A DNA stretch of 64,000 nucleotides from an uncultured Clostridia bacterium (GCA_947631235.1 CANRKO010000005.1:102554-166553), one strand, 5' to 3'; positions 54,275 through 61,976 are shown, counted from the first letter of the stretch. Notes: generated by a model not told the origin, from the letters alone. Numbers and translations: made by a program.

Positions 54275-54309
54275 TGTGTCGTCATTACCTTTCAAGTGAT
54301 ATTTTGAAT

Positions 54310-54346
54310 AGTATACCACATGTAAAGTCACCTGTCAAGACACCCA
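54310..54346 (-). promoter_or_regulatory. nadABC-niaR promoter with NiaR-like operator
   Basis: On the minus strand TTGACA (54338-54333), a 17-bp spacer and TATACT (54315-54310). The -35 hexamer is embedded in GGTGTCTTGACAGGTGAC, containing the palindrome TGTC-TT-GACA and repeated GGTGxC. An operator here would block polymerase. NiaR assignment follows from the operon content. Confidence 0.65.
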
Positions 54347-54353
54347 ACCGTAT

Positions 54354-54392
54354 AAAAAAACGAAAACCGTAAAAAGGTTTCCGCTTTTTTAA
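54354..54392 (-). terminator. Terminator between asp23 and nadA
   Basis: On the minus strand GCGGAAACC, loop TTTTTAC and GGTTTTCGT (with a G:U pair) are followed by T7. The plus strand also has T6 after it. Confidence 0.75.
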
Positions 54393-54413
54393 AAATTGTT
54401 CCTGTCTAAGAGC
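54354..54413 (-). ncRNA. Candidate short intergenic RNA of about 60 nt
   Basis: A promoter-like TTGCAA (54448-54443), 17-bp spacer and perfect TATAAT (54425-54420) point to a start near 54413, and the transcript would end at the terminator at 54354-54392. No ribosome site or open frame is present. It may instead be a chance promoter in A+T-rich DNA. Confidence 0.35.
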
Positions 54414-54639
54414 ATCTTTATTATATTACTTGTAAAGCATAATTGCAATATCCATACGCAAAGTTTGGCGGACTCTTATGCAAATTCGCCGTACCGTGTC
54501 AATTTATACACGTCAAAACGCCGCAGTTATGCCGTTTTTCTTGCCGCATGACGGTACTTGTTCGCGTTTTTGATGCGGGTATGTCATTTTTATGCAATAT
54601 GCGCAGAAGAAACCGTTCCTCACGGAACTTTTGGAATTT

Positions 54640-55161
54640 TTAATCCGTTATTTCTTCCTCGTCGTTATCGTCCGTATCGGCGGCGTTTGTCTCTACAGCC
54701 TCATTGTCTTTGGGCTGTTCCGTTTTTTCCTTGCCGAAACTCACGCCCTCGATATGTATGTTCACCTTCTGCACGTTAAGACCTGTCATTGTTTCAACGT
54801 TATTCTTGACGTTTTCCTGTATTTCCCACGCGAGTTCGGGTATTCTCACGCCGTACTGCGCGACAATATAAAGGTCGATCGTCACGTTTTCGCCGTTCAT
54901 GTCAACCTTAACTCCCTTCGACGGGCTTCTTTTCGCGCCGAGCATTTCGGCTATGCCGCCCGCGAACGTGCCGTACATACCGGCTACGCCTTCGATCTCG
55001 CTCGTCGCTATTCCCGCGATTGTCGATACAACGTCCAAAGATATTCTGACATTTCCGGGTTCGTCAGCCGCGTTTTCCGTTTCCGTTTCCTGCGCGGTTT
55101 CCTCGACCGTTTCCGTTTCGGTCTCCTCAACGTCTGTTATGTTCTTGATTTCTTCTTCCAT
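54640..55161 (-). CDS. Asp23/Gls24 family envelope-stress protein
   Basis: 173 residues from the ATG at 55161 with GGAGGTAA. The Asp23 core occupies about 35-145 (ISLDVVSTIAGIATSEIEGVAGM, VTIDLYIVAQYGVRIPELAWEIQ, shown in parts: IATSEIEGVAG and VAQYGVRIPELA). Both ends are strongly acidic (Glu/Thr-rich N-terminus, DDNDEEE C-terminus). Asp23 proteins sit near the membrane and support envelope homeostasis. It follows spoIIIAH but has its own promoter. Confidence 0.9.
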   Translation of the reverse strand: MEEEIKNITDVEETETETVEETAQETETENAADEPGNVRISLDVVSTIAGIATSEIEGVAGMYGTFAGGIAEMLGAKRSPSKGVKVDMNGENVTIDLYIVAQYGVRIPELAWEIQENVKNNVETMTGLNVQKVNIHIEGVSFGKEKTEQPKDNEAVETNAADTDDNDEEEITD

Positions 55162-55211
55162 ACCGTTACCTCCATAAAGATTTTTCATCGGGTTTCTCGG
55201 GTTATATGTAT

Positions 55212-55240
55212 ATTGTATCACAGTTTTTATTTAACTTCAA
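55212..55240 (-). promoter_or_regulatory. asp23 promoter inside the spoIIIAH end
   Basis: On the minus strand TTGAAG (55240-55235), a 17-bp spacer and TACAAT (55217-55212). A vegetative-type promoter here lets asp23 be made without the sporulation operon. Confidence 0.6.
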
Positions 55241-55889
55241 CTATTTTTACGTTTTGAGCCGAAATTTTGAGGTGATCCGTCACAAGCTCGGTGAGCTTTA
55301 CAACGTCGTCGTTGTTAAAACCGTCCTTACGCACTACGACGTTAGCGTCGCCGTTGTCCACATACACGCAAATCTCGCTGTAGCCCTTCGACTGCGCTAT
55401 ACCCTCGATTTCGGATTCTTTCTGCACATTGTCTGCGACGGTGAGGATTTTGTCGCCCGCCTTTTTGCGTATCTCCTCGTCAAAGCTTTCGTTCTGCGCC
55501 GTCTGGTTCAGAATTTCGAGCGACTTTGAGCGCGACTCCTCACGGTCAAGCTTTGCGCGGTCGAAGTAGTCCGCGCCCGCCTCCGCGCCGCCCGACGTTT
55601 CCTCCGCCTGCGTTCCTTCCGCGTTCTCGCCGCCGTTTTCTTCTCCGTCGCCGTTTTCCGCGGCTGTGGTTTCGGTTTCGCCGTCCTGAGTCTCACCGTC
55701 CGGCGCGGTCTCCTCAACCTCCTCGTTCGATGAAACGTACTGCGCCTCGCCGAGTTTTTTTCCGGTTTCAACGTAGCTTTCGCCGTCGCGCACCTTTATC
55801 GTGTCCTGATACGACCAGTTCAGGTAACCCGCCACTCCGATAAGCACCACGAGCGACGCCGCTATAATTTCCTTCTTTTTTAAAATCAT
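55227..55889 (-). CDS. spoIIIAH: Stage III sporulation protein AH
   Basis: 220 residues. One membrane helix lies at about 8-25 (EIIAASLVVLIGVAGYLNW), then a long Glu/Thr/Ala-rich linker (about 55-105), then the YscJ/EscJ-like ring domain with DYFDRAKLDREESRSKSLEIL and VVRKDGFNNDDVVKL. In the known system it pairs with forespore SpoIIQ across the engulfment space. It is the last spoIIIA gene. Confidence 0.92.
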   Translation of the reverse strand: MILKKKEIIAASLVVLIGVAGYLNWSYQDTIKVRDGESYVETGKKLGEAQYVSSNEEVEETAPDGETQDGETETTAAENGDGEENGGENAEGTQAEETSGGAEAGADYFDRAKLDREESRSKSLEILNQTAQNESFDEEIRKKAGDKILTVADNVQKESEIEGIAQSKGYSEICVYVDNGDANVVVRKDGFNNDDVVKLTELVTDHLKISAQNVKIVEVK

Positions 55890-55893
55890 TTGT

Positions 55894-56394
55894 CTATTCC
55901 TCCTTCTTAAAAATACATACTTTGTGCGCGCTTACGCCCAGGGACGCCGTGACAGCCTCGCGGATAGCCGTCTTTACCGACGCGCTGTCCGCGCCGTCAG
56001 CCGCCACTATAACCCCCTTTACCTGCGGATACACCTCCTTGACCACCATCGGCTCGCCTCCGGACGTCACCGCCTTGCGGTCCTCGCTCCTCTCGCCGCT
56101 GTTTTCGCGCGACGAAGTTTTTGTTTCGTAAGCGAGACTTTTTTCCGTGCCGGATTCGTACGTTATCATCACCGAAACGCGCCCTGCGCCCTCTATCTGC
56201 GCGAGCATTTCGGCAAGACGTTCCTCCTCGTTCCGCACGGATACCGCCGAGGCGGGCGCGGATACGTTTTCGCCGCCGTATGTGTCCTTGTGGTGCTGCG
56301 CGGTCAGCACAAGTACAACTCCAATTATAAATATTATGAATATTATCCTGTTATTCTTATTTTTGAAGATTTTTATGATTTGTTCCTTATTCAT
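55894..56394 (-). CDS. spoIIIAG: Stage III sporulation protein AG
   Basis: 166 residues. A basic N-terminus and one membrane helix (about 15-32) are followed by the ring-building motif domain: MLAQIEGAGRVSVMITYESG, VKEVYPQVKGVIVAADGADS and VTASLGVSAHKVCIFK. In other species it forms a large ring of the feeding-tube channel. It overlaps spoIIIAF by 8 nt. Confidence 0.92.
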   Translation of the reverse strand: MNKEQIIKIFKNKNNRIIFIIFIIGVVLVLTAQHHKDTYGGENVSAPASAVSVRNEEERLAEMLAQIEGAGRVSVMITYESGTEKSLAYETKTSSRENSGERSEDRKAVTSGGEPMVVKEVYPQVKGVIVAADGADSASVKTAIREAVTASLGVSAHKVCIFKKEE

Positions 56395-56836
56395 CGTGTA
56401 TTCCCCCGATATTCAGTCCGTACACCTCGCAAAGCCGCCTTTTCGCGCCGTCCGTAAGAGGGCTGCCGTATACGCGTATTTCCTTAACGCCCGTCATTTT
56501 TCCGTCGCCGTCAAAACCGAGTTCACACTCCGCGTCAATATTCAGTCCGTACTCGTCCTTCATGCGCTTTTCTATGTCGGCGTCAATGTTTTTTTTAAGC
56601 TGCGCGGCTATTATTTCGTTCTGCGTATCGCGTGTTTCGCCGACGCTTGCGATGCTTTCGTCTAGACCCTCGAAAACGCCGCTGTGAACAAGCCCCGCGG
56701 CGGGCGCGATTATGCTGCTTATGACCACAAGACCCGTTATTATTTTCACATACCCCCGCCACTTTTCGGGCGAGATTATTTCCGCGAGCGCGCTCAAAAG
56801 AGCCGCGCCGATTACAGTTATTATATATGCTTTCAT
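56387..56836 (-). CDS. spoIIIAF: Stage III sporulation protein AF
   Basis: 149 residues. Two N-terminal membrane helices (about 5-22 and 30-50, ISPEKWRGYVKIITGLVVIS) are followed by a ring-building motif domain (IDAECELGFDGDGKMTGVKEIRVYG, seen in parts). It is part of the mother-cell channel complex. It lies 13 bp after spoIIIAE. Confidence 0.88.
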   Translation of the reverse strand: MKAYIITVIGAALLSALAEIISPEKWRGYVKIITGLVVISSIIAPAAGLVHSGVFEGLDESIASVGETRDTQNEIIAAQLKKNIDADIEKRMKDEYGLNIDAECELGFDGDGKMTGVKEIRVYGSPLTDGAKRRLCEVYGLNIGGIHDE

Positions 56837-56849
56837 ACCCTTTGCCCCG

Positions 56850-57938
56850 TCAGACGCCGATATTTGTCGCGCCTATCATTATGCTTATGTTTATAATGAA
56901 CATCACAGCCGTCATTACCACTATCGCGAAAACCGACGTCACCGCCTCCGACACCTCCCACATCATGCCCGAAATGCGCTTGTCCGTCAGCGGTTCGGCG
57001 ACGGCTGACGTTATTTTGAGCATTAGCTGTATCACGCCTATTTTAATGACCGGCAGCGCGCATATAGCTATTACGGCGATTATGCCCGCCGTTCCGACCG
57101 AGTTTTTCATAAGGCGCGTACCGCTTACGACCGTTTCGAGCGTGTCCGACACAAAGCCGCCCACCACCGGCACAAGGCTGCCGACGGCGAATTTCACTGC
57201 CTTGCCGCCCACCGCGTCGAGCGACGGCGAGGAAAAGCCGTACACCGCGCTTATTGTCGTGAATACCGTTATAACTGCCGTCATGATCCATTTGCCGACC
57301 GATTTTACAAGGCGCGTAAAGCCCGAAAGTCTGACACGCTCGTTTATGTTGCCCGCCACGGCGAGTACCGCCCCGAATGACGCAAGCGGCACAAGGCACT
57401 TGTCTATCACGAGCGACGCGACGTACACCGCGCCCGACATGACGGGCTGAAACACCGCCGCGCTCACCGGCGCGCCGCTTGCCGCGAGCGACAGCATCAT
57501 CAGTGGCGACAGCTTTGTTATAAAGTCGGTCATGAGCCGAGCCGTGTCCGCGCCGTAGGTGAGTGCCGTAGCAAAGCATTTGAGCGCGGCTGCCGACATC
57601 AGCGTGAAACAGGCGAAAAACGCCGCCTCGCCCGACCCGCTTTTCCCGAGCGCGCCGAATTCGTTCGTTATCACGCCCGAAATCGCAGCCATTATAAATA
57701 AAATCATCACATCCCCCGCGCACGTCCTGACCTCCCCCAGTAAATTGTCCGTCAGCATGTTGAGTATCGACATCGGGTCGAGCGACAGCGTGCCGGACGA
57801 TACTTTGTCCACAGTCTCGTTGTACGTGTCCTCGCCCGAAAGCGTCAGATCCGTGCCGTACATTTCCGTGTCGGCGTAAGCCGTTACCGGCATTACAAGC
57901 ACAAACACGATAAGCAGCTTAAACAGCAGAGAGCGCAT
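56850..57938 (-). CDS. spoIIIAE: Stage III sporulation protein AE
   Basis: 362 residues. A signal peptide (RSLLFKLLIVFVLVMPVTAYA) is followed by an extracellular segment and about seven membrane helices, with characteristic PVVGGFVSDTLETVV and SGAVYVASLVIDKCLVPLASF. It is the polytopic component of the channel. Its start lies 20 bp inside spoIIIAD. Confidence 0.92.
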   Translation of the reverse strand: MRSLLFKLLIVFVLVMPVTAYADTEMYGTDLTLSGEDTYNETVDKVSSGTLSLDPMSILNMLTDNLLGEVRTCAGDVMILFIMAAISGVITNEFGALGKSGSGEAAFFACFTLMSAAALKCFATALTYGADTARLMTDFITKLSPLMMLSLAASGAPVSAAVFQPVMSGAVYVASLVIDKCLVPLASFGAVLAVAGNINERVRLSGFTRLVKSVGKWIMTAVITVFTTISAVYGFSSPSLDAVGGKAVKFAVGSLVPVVGGFVSDTLETVVSGTRLMKNSVGTAGIIAVIAICALPVIKIGVIQLMLKITSAVAEPLTDKRISGMMWEVSEAVTSVFAIVVMTAVMFIINISIMIGATNIGV

Positions 57939-58311
57939 TTATGCACACCTCCAGAAATTCCCTCACTATCGGGAGCGTCAAGCCTAAAATTACCACCTTC
58001 CCCGCAAGTTCCACCTTTGACGCTATCGCGTTTTCGCCGCTGTCGCGCAGCACCTCCGCGCCGAACTGCGACACGTACGCTATGCCTACCACCTTCACCA
58101 CCGCCGCGACGTATTTCGCGTCAACGCCCGCGCGGTCTGTTATTTCGGTTATGCCGTTTATCGCGGGAACGACCGCGTCGAGCGTCATAAAGAGCATAAC
58201 CGCGACCGTTATAAGTCCCGTAAGCACGCCGTATTCCGGCTTGCAGTGCCGCACCGTCACGGTGAGTATGCCGCCCGCGAGACCTATGCCGATTATCTTG
58301 AATATATCCAC
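57919..58311 (-). CDS. spoIIIAD: Stage III sporulation protein AD
   Basis: 130 residues with four membrane helices. The family features are IIGIGLAGGILTVTVRHCKPEYG at the start, ITDRAGVDAKYVAAVVKVVGIAYV and CRDSGENAIASKVELAGK-like RDSGENAIASKVELAGK (quoted in parts). It is a small channel subunit. It lies 10 bp after spoIIIAC. Confidence 0.92.
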   Translation of the reverse strand: MDIFKIIGIGLAGGILTVTVRHCKPEYGVLTGLITVAVMLFMTLDAVVPAINGITEITDRAGVDAKYVAAVVKVVGIAYVSQFGAEVLRDSGENAIASKVELAGKVVILGLTLPIVREFLEVCINALSAV

Positions 58312-58321
58312 GGTGCGTACC

Positions 58322-58516
58322 TCATAAGTTGAAAATGCTCTTTACCGAGCTGAACAGCTCCCCTATCTGCTGCGTCACTATAAACAGTACCACCACAAGT
58401 CCCGCTATTGTGGTCAGGAGCGCCTGCTCCTCGCGTCCGGCGCGGGTAAGGAGTTGGTTCAGCACCGCGACTATTATACCCACGCCCGCTATCTGGAATA
58501 TTAAATCTATGTTCAT
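58322..58516 (-). CDS. spoIIIAC: Stage III sporulation protein AC
   Basis: 64 residues with two membrane helices: IDLIFQIAGVGIIVAVLNQL and LTTIAGLVVVLFIVTQQIG, with the basic KxGREE-like loop TRAGREEQAL between them. This is the expected length and pattern for SpoIIIAC. Confidence 0.92.
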   Translation of the reverse strand: MNIDLIFQIAGVGIIVAVLNQLLTRAGREEQALLTTIAGLVVVLFIVTQQIGELFSSVKSIFNL

Positions 58517-58541
58517 TTCGTTCTCCTTTTGTTATCCGCGG

Positions 58542-59033
58542 CTACATGAGCGCGATCACGATAAACGTGCCGACAAGCACGCCGCCGGAGGAATACAGTT
58601 TACCGTATTTCGCGTACTCCGTTTCCGCAGTGCGCCGCTGCGCGTCGGCAAGGCTTTTAACGTAACGGATATTCTTTATCTGGTCGCCGCGGTCGGTTTT
58701 GCCGAGACTCCTGCCGAGCAAATTCAGCGCGTCACAGTCCGCGCCCGTAAGGCAAAGCTTGCCCGACATTTCGCGCACCGCTTCGCTCCACGCTTTTTCC
58801 GCGCCGAGCGCATCAGTTTTTTCGGCTGCGAGCGCGAACAGTCCGTTCGTGTCGGCACGCGTGAGAGCCTTTTTCAGCTTGTTTACGCTGAAATTGATTT
58901 CACTTTCGAGCGTTTCGAGCGACGTTACTATATTTGCAAGGCTTACCATGCGTGTTTTAAGCGTCATACGCAGCCTGAACCCGAAATATCCGCACGCGAA
59001 ACCCGTCATTACCGCGCCGATAAGCTTTACCAC
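58542..59033 (-). CDS. spoIIIAB: Stage III sporulation protein AB
   Basis: 163 residues from a GTG at 59033 with GGAGG at 9 nt; the longer frame would begin inside spoIIIAA and is rejected. It has an N-terminal membrane helix (KLIGAVMTGFACGYFGF), a helical domain LANIVTSLETLESEINFSV resembling type II secretion GspF folds, and a C-terminal helix GGVLVGTFIVIALM. It overlaps spoIIIAA by 7 nt. Confidence 0.88.
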   Translation of the reverse strand: MVKLIGAVMTGFACGYFGFRLRMTLKTRMVSLANIVTSLETLESEINFSVNKLKKALTRADTNGLFALAAEKTDALGAEKAWSEAVREMSGKLCLTGADCDALNLLGRSLGKTDRGDQIKNIRYVKSLADAQRRTAETEYAKYGKLYSSGGVLVGTFIVIALM

Positions 59034-59953
59034 TCCGTCCGTACCTCCTCGATCGTACCCGCTCCGTCTCGGCGGCTCAGCGTCACGGCGAGGTCGAAAC
59101 AATCGAGCATGTCCGCGAGATCGCTCCGCCTTTTAATCATATCCACGCCGCTGCCGTGAACGGTCGCGATCACAGCCGCGCCGCTCATTGTGATTTTTTT
59201 TACCGACTCTATGTCGCGCGTGCCGCCAAGTTCGTCCGTCACTATAACGTCGGGGCTAAGCGACCTAAGCACCATAAGCATACCCTCCGCCTTGTCCGCG
59301 CCTTCGAGCACATCGGTGTTAGTGCCGAGGTCGAACGCGCTCACCCCGTCGCACATCGCCGCTATTTCGCGACGCTCGTCCACCACGCTGACGCGGTACA
59401 TATCGTACGACAGACGGCGTGTTATGTCGCGCAGCATCGTCGTTTTACCCGCGCCGGGCGGCGAGATGATGAGCGTGTTTTTAACCCTTCCGTCCTTTAG
59501 AATAAGCGGCATGACCTTGTCCGCCGCGCCGATTACCTCGGACGCTATGCGGTAGTTGAGAGCCGACACGTCCTTTAGAAACGATACCTTGTCCCCCTCC
59601 AAAACAGCCGTTCCGGCTATGCCTATCCTGTGACCGCCGCGCACCGTTATGTAGCCATTTTTTATCTCGTCCTTTACCGAGTAGACCGACGACGCGGTAG
59701 CCGTTTCGAGAGCCTCCTCGATGTGCGCACGCGTCACGCGCACCGCCGACGCGGGAACGGTTGTGAGATTGCCGCGCCTGCTTATGTAGCGGCAGCCGTC
59801 GGAGAAATGAATTGCCGCGGGTTTACCGAGACGCAGCCTTATCTCGCTCGCGCCGTCGAGATTTATGTTGTAAAGAAACTTACGTATATCACGCGGCATG
59901 AAAGACGTTATACCGCTTGCCTTTCGCACCGCCGCGCTTGTTGCTATGTACAT
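59027..59953 (-). CDS. spoIIIAA: Stage III sporulation protein AA (ATPase)
   Basis: 308 residues. The Walker A motif SPPGAGKTT is at 164-172; the Walker B region VIVTDELGGTRDIESV and the RGGHRIGIAGTAV segment are typical of this PilT/secretion-like ATPase. It powers the spoIIIA-SpoIIQ channel that keeps the engulfed forespore active. It is the first operon gene, with AAAGGAGG before the start. Confidence 0.94.
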   Translation of the reverse strand: MYIATSAAVRKASGITSFMPRDIRKFLYNINLDGASEIRLRLGKPAAIHFSDGCRYISRRGNLTTVPASAVRVTRAHIEEALETATASSVYSVKDEIKNGYITVRGGHRIGIAGTAVLEGDKVSFLKDVSALNYRIASEVIGAADKVMPLILKDGRVKNTLIISPPGAGKTTMLRDITRRLSYDMYRVSVVDERREIAAMCDGVSAFDLGTNTDVLEGADKAEGMLMVLRSLSPDVIVTDELGGTRDIESVKKITMSGAAVIATVHGSGVDMIKRRSDLADMLDCFDLAVTLSRRDGAGTIEEVRTEW

Positions 59954-60095
59954 ATGCCTGTCCTCCTTTTGTTTTGTATATGATATATATTATTTTGCGG
60001 CGGAGTTTAGAACAGAAAAAGGCGCGGCGTGAAACGAGGAAAGTAAACTGACGGCACGTGGCTCGTTTCCGATATGGATTGATTTTGAGCAATAC

Positions 60096-60127
60096 AAAAG
60101 ACCCGACTTTTAATGTCGAGTCTTTTT
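60096..60127 (-). terminator. Terminator after the GerM-like gene
   Basis: On the minus strand AAAAAGACTCGAC, loop ATTAAAA and GTCGGGTCTTTT form a 12-bp stem with one G:U pair. It lies 7 bp after the stop codon. Confidence 0.75.
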
Positions 60128-60133
60128 ACGTGT

Positions 60134-60643
60134 TTAAACAAAATAATCGGGCACAAACGTTTCGCGCATATCTATGTAACCCATGAAATCGCGCTGCGTC
60201 ACGCCGTCAATCGTGAATTTGACTGTTTTCACGCCGTCAAGCTCGGTCAGCGAATTCACAATCTGGTATATCGTAAGCACCTCCAAATCGCGCCCCTCGG
60301 GGTGATTTTCGGCGACGGCACGGCTTATATTCACGTACACCGTCGAGCCCTCGACACGCGCCTTCAGCCCACCCTTGATTTTCGGGATAACGCGGCGGAT
60401 TTTATAGTTTTTGTCACGCCCCTCCACAAGCTCGTCAAGCACGCGCTGCGCCATGCGCTCGGTGCTGCCCTGCGGTATTGAAGTCTTTACCGGCACAAGC
60501 CGCAGCATTTCCGCGTCCACAAAATACAGCCGCGTCTCCGTTACCGGCACGTGTACGGCGCGAGCCTGCGCCACAGCCGCAATCGTCAGCGCAAAAATCA
60601 AAAAATATGTAAAATACCCCACGCAACCTGCTTTTTTCTTCAA
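60134..60643 (-). CDS. GerM-like (GerMN domain) exported sporulation protein
   Basis: 169 residues from a TTG at 60643 that has GGAGG at 8 nt; the ATG 15 bp upstream overlaps that site and has no site of its own. The signal or anchor helix is at about 8-29. One GerMN domain follows (TRLYFVDAEMLRLVPVK, VYVNISRAVAENHPEG, IVNSLTELDGVKTVKFTIDG, each from the family pattern). B. subtilis GerM has two such domains and is needed for germination and sporulation. A sigma-E-type promoter precedes it. Confidence 0.85.
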   Translation of the reverse strand: MKKKAGCVGYFTYFLIFALTIAAVAQARAVHVPVTETRLYFVDAEMLRLVPVKTSIPQGSTERMAQRVLDELVEGRDKNYKIRRVIPKIKGGLKARVEGSTVYVNISRAVAENHPEGRDLEVLTIYQIVNSLTELDGVKTVKFTIDGVTQRDFMGYIDMRETFVPDYFV

Positions 60644-60673
60644 CGTAAAAACCTCCATAGTAATGCTATAAAC

Positions 60674-60702
60674 ATTATATGAAGGCTTTTTCGTAAATAT
60701 TA
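60674..60702 (-). promoter_or_regulatory. Sigma-E-type promoter of the GerM-like gene
   Basis: On the minus strand TAATATT (60702-60696), a 14-bp spacer and CATATAAT (60681-60674). Both match the B. subtilis sigma-E consensus (KMATATW, CATAYAMT) at every position. The -35 overlaps the stop of the preceding TSCPD gene. Confidence 0.7.
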
Positions 60703-60951
60703 CTGATTTTTCGCAAGTTCCAACGCTCTCGCAAGCTGGTCGGGGCAGGACGTACCCTTACCGTTGCAGTTCGTACCCTTAAGCCGCGCGATAACGTCGT
60801 CGATATTCATGCCCTCGACAAGACGGCTTATACCCTGCGTGTTACCGTTGCAGCCGCGTGTAAACTGCACGTTCCTCACAATGCCGTCGTCCACCTCGAA
60901 CGTTATCAGCGCACTGCACACGCCGCTCGGCTCGTATGAAAATTTAGCCAT
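60700..60951 (-). CDS. TSCPD-domain protein (TIGR03905-type)
   Basis: 83 residues. It has the TSCPD motif exactly (NGKGTSCPDQLARAL near 66-80) and conserved cysteines (PSGVCSALITFEV and RGCNGNTQGI). The same domain occurs at the C-terminus of some adenosylcobalamin-dependent ribonucleotide reductases. The free-standing protein is common in Clostridia, with unknown function. It has its own promoter. Confidence 0.85.
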   Translation of the reverse strand: MAKFSYEPSGVCSALITFEVDDGIVRNVQFTRGCNGNTQGISRLVEGMNIDDVIARLKGTNCNGKGTSCPDQLARALELAKNQ

Positions 60952-60972
60952 TGTCCGTTCCTCCTTTTCTCA

Positions 60973-61037
60973 ATTATACAACATAAAATCGCTTTTTTCA
61001 ATATGGTATTGACTATATCGAAAAAAAATTATATAAT
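60973..61037. promoter_or_regulatory. Divergent promoters of the TSCPD gene and fsa
   Basis: Minus strand: TTGAAA (61001-60996), 17 bp, TATAAT (60978-60973). Plus strand: TTGACT (61009-61014), 17 bp, TATAAT (61032-61037). The two -35 hexamers are 7 bp apart. Confidence 0.8.
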
Positions 61038-61067
61038 GAAATAAACCAATTTATAGGAGGAATTAAA

Positions 61068-61718
61068 ATGAAACTGTTTCTGGACACCGCTAACGTCGAT
61101 GAAATCAGACAGGCGAACGACATGGGCGTTATTTGCGGCGTTACGACAAACCCGTCGCTTATAGCGAAGGAAGGCAGAGATTTTGTCGAGGTAGTAAAGG
61201 AAATCACAACGATTGTTGACGGGCCGATAAGCGCGGAGGTTATTTCGCTGGAGGCTGACAAGATGGTCGAGGAGGCGAAACCTCTCGCGGCTATCCACAA
61301 GAACATCATAATCAAGATACCGATGTGCGCAGCGGGTCTTAAAGCCGTAAAGCAGCTCACAAAACTGGGCATAAAGACGAACGTAACGCTCATATTCTCG
61401 GCTGCACAGGCGCTTTTGGCTGCGCGTGCGGGCGCGACATATGTAAGCCCGTTCCTCGGCAGACTTGACGACATCGGCACGAACGGTATGATTTTAATCG
61501 AGGAAATCTCGGATATATTCAAGCTGCACAACATCAAGACGGAGATAATCGCGGCAAGCATCAGACATCCCATTCACGTTATCGACGCGGCAAGAGCAGG
61601 CTGCGACATCGCGACCGTGCCGTACAAGGTTATTTCGCAGATGATCAACCACCCGCTTACCGATAAGGGTATCGAAAAATTCCTGAAGGACTGGGAAACC
61701 GTTCCGAAAAGTGAATAA
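61068..61718 (+). CDS. fsa: Fructose-6-phosphate aldolase / transaldolase-like protein
   Basis: 216 residues, the short TalC/Fsa type. It has [13 protein letters not shown] at the start, [14 protein letters not shown], the Schiff-base Lys in [14 protein letters not shown] and the [27 protein letters not shown] strand ([10 protein letters not shown] and [11 protein letters not shown]). It may act as a transaldolase in the pentose phosphate pathway or as an aldolase; sequence alone does not settle it. TAGGAGGA precedes the start. It has no terminator of its own; the next one is at 61805. Confidence 0.93.
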   Translation: MKLFLDTANVDEIRQANDMGVICGVTTNPSLIAKEGRDFVEVVKEITTIVDGPISAEVISLEADKMVEEAKPLAAIHKNIIIKIPMCAAGLKAVKQLTKLGIKTNVTLIFSAAQALLAARAGATYVSPFLGRLDDIGTNGMILIEEISDIFKLHNIKTEIIAASIRHPIHVIDAARAGCDIATVPYKVISQMINHPLTDKGIEKFLKDWETVPKSE

Positions 61719-61723
61719 AACTG

Positions 61724-61752
61724 TTGACAATTTGGCAACTGTGTGATATTAT
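61724..61752 (+). promoter_or_regulatory. Promoter of small RNA 1
   Basis: TTGACA (61724-61729), a 17-bp spacer and TATTAT (61747-61752), only 5 bp after the fsa stop. The same promoter recurs at 62081. Confidence 0.8.
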
Positions 61753-61758
61753 AATTAC

Positions 61759-61842
61759 GTGAAACGGTGCTATAATAAAAAGCAATTAGCTCACAAAACG
61801 GCAAACCCCTCAGAGAGTGCCATTCTCTGAGGGGTTCTTTTT
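61759..61842 (+). ncRNA. Candidate antitoxin RNA 1
   Basis: About 83 nt from the predicted start to the terminator at 61805-61842. The segment 61765-61794 equals, at 25 of 30 positions, the antisense of the toxin 1 start region (61956-61985), including the complement of the ribosome site; one further position can form G:U. The 3' ends of this RNA and the toxin mRNA overlap across the hairpin. This is the par/Fst arrangement: a trans- and cis-complementary RNA that would block toxin translation. Confidence 0.65.
61805..61842 (+). terminator. Terminator of small RNA 1
   Basis: ACCCCTCAGAGA and TCTCTGAGGGGT form a 12-bp stem followed by TCTTTTT. On the minus strand the same hairpin (then TTT) may end the toxin 1 mRNA. 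A second small hairpin GATTAT/ATAATC follows at 61845-61860. Confidence 0.85.
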
Positions 61843-61874
61843 GAGATTATGTATATAATCAAAGCCGGGGCTGT

Positions 61875-61976
61875 TTACTTTTTATTGGCAAACTTTCTGT
61901 CCAACCACTTGCAGAAATAATGTGAAATTATGTCTGCCGCGACAGATATTATAAGCGGTACTATAATATTATGCAA
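61875..61976 (-). CDS. 33-residue hydrophobic peptide, candidate type I toxin 1 (Fst-like)
   Basis: The start is a TTG at 61976 with GGAGG at exactly 8 nt; the preceding in-frame codon is a stop (TAA), so no longer form exists. The peptide has a hydrophobic stretch with one Pro (residues 4-18, IIVPLIISVAADIIS), then HYFCKWLDRK and a basic end NKK. The layout (short membrane helix, W-L-D/N-R motif, charged tail) is that of Fst-type toxins, which act at the inner membrane; homology to them is inferred from shape. It shares 18 of 33 residues with toxin 2. The ribosome site lies in a CTCC-GAAA-GGAG hairpin. Confidence 0.7.
   Translation of the reverse strand: MHNIIVPLIISVAADIISHYFCKWLDRKFANKK

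Larger units (their letters stand above)
54275..54639. other. nad control region and orphan intergenic sequence (no gene)
   Basis: This 365-bp gap holds the nadA promoter with its operator-like palindrome, a terminator, a promoter for a possible short RNA, and about 190 bp (54449-54639) in which I recognise nothing. Confidence 0.75.

Noticed and set aside
54443..54643. A 66-codon plus-strand open frame
   Set aside because: No ribosome site, no recognisable features and it runs into the asp23 coding region on the other strand.
59975..59990. Sigma-E promoter before spoIIIAA
   Set aside because: A CATATACA -10-like box exists on the minus strand at 59982-59975, but no matching -35 element lies at the right distance.
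60018..60070. Possible riboswitch between the GerM-like gene and spoIIIAA
   Set aside because: Only an 8-bp inverted repeat (GAAACGAG/CTCGTTTC) is seen; it lies upstream of the likely spoIIIA start and matches no class I know.
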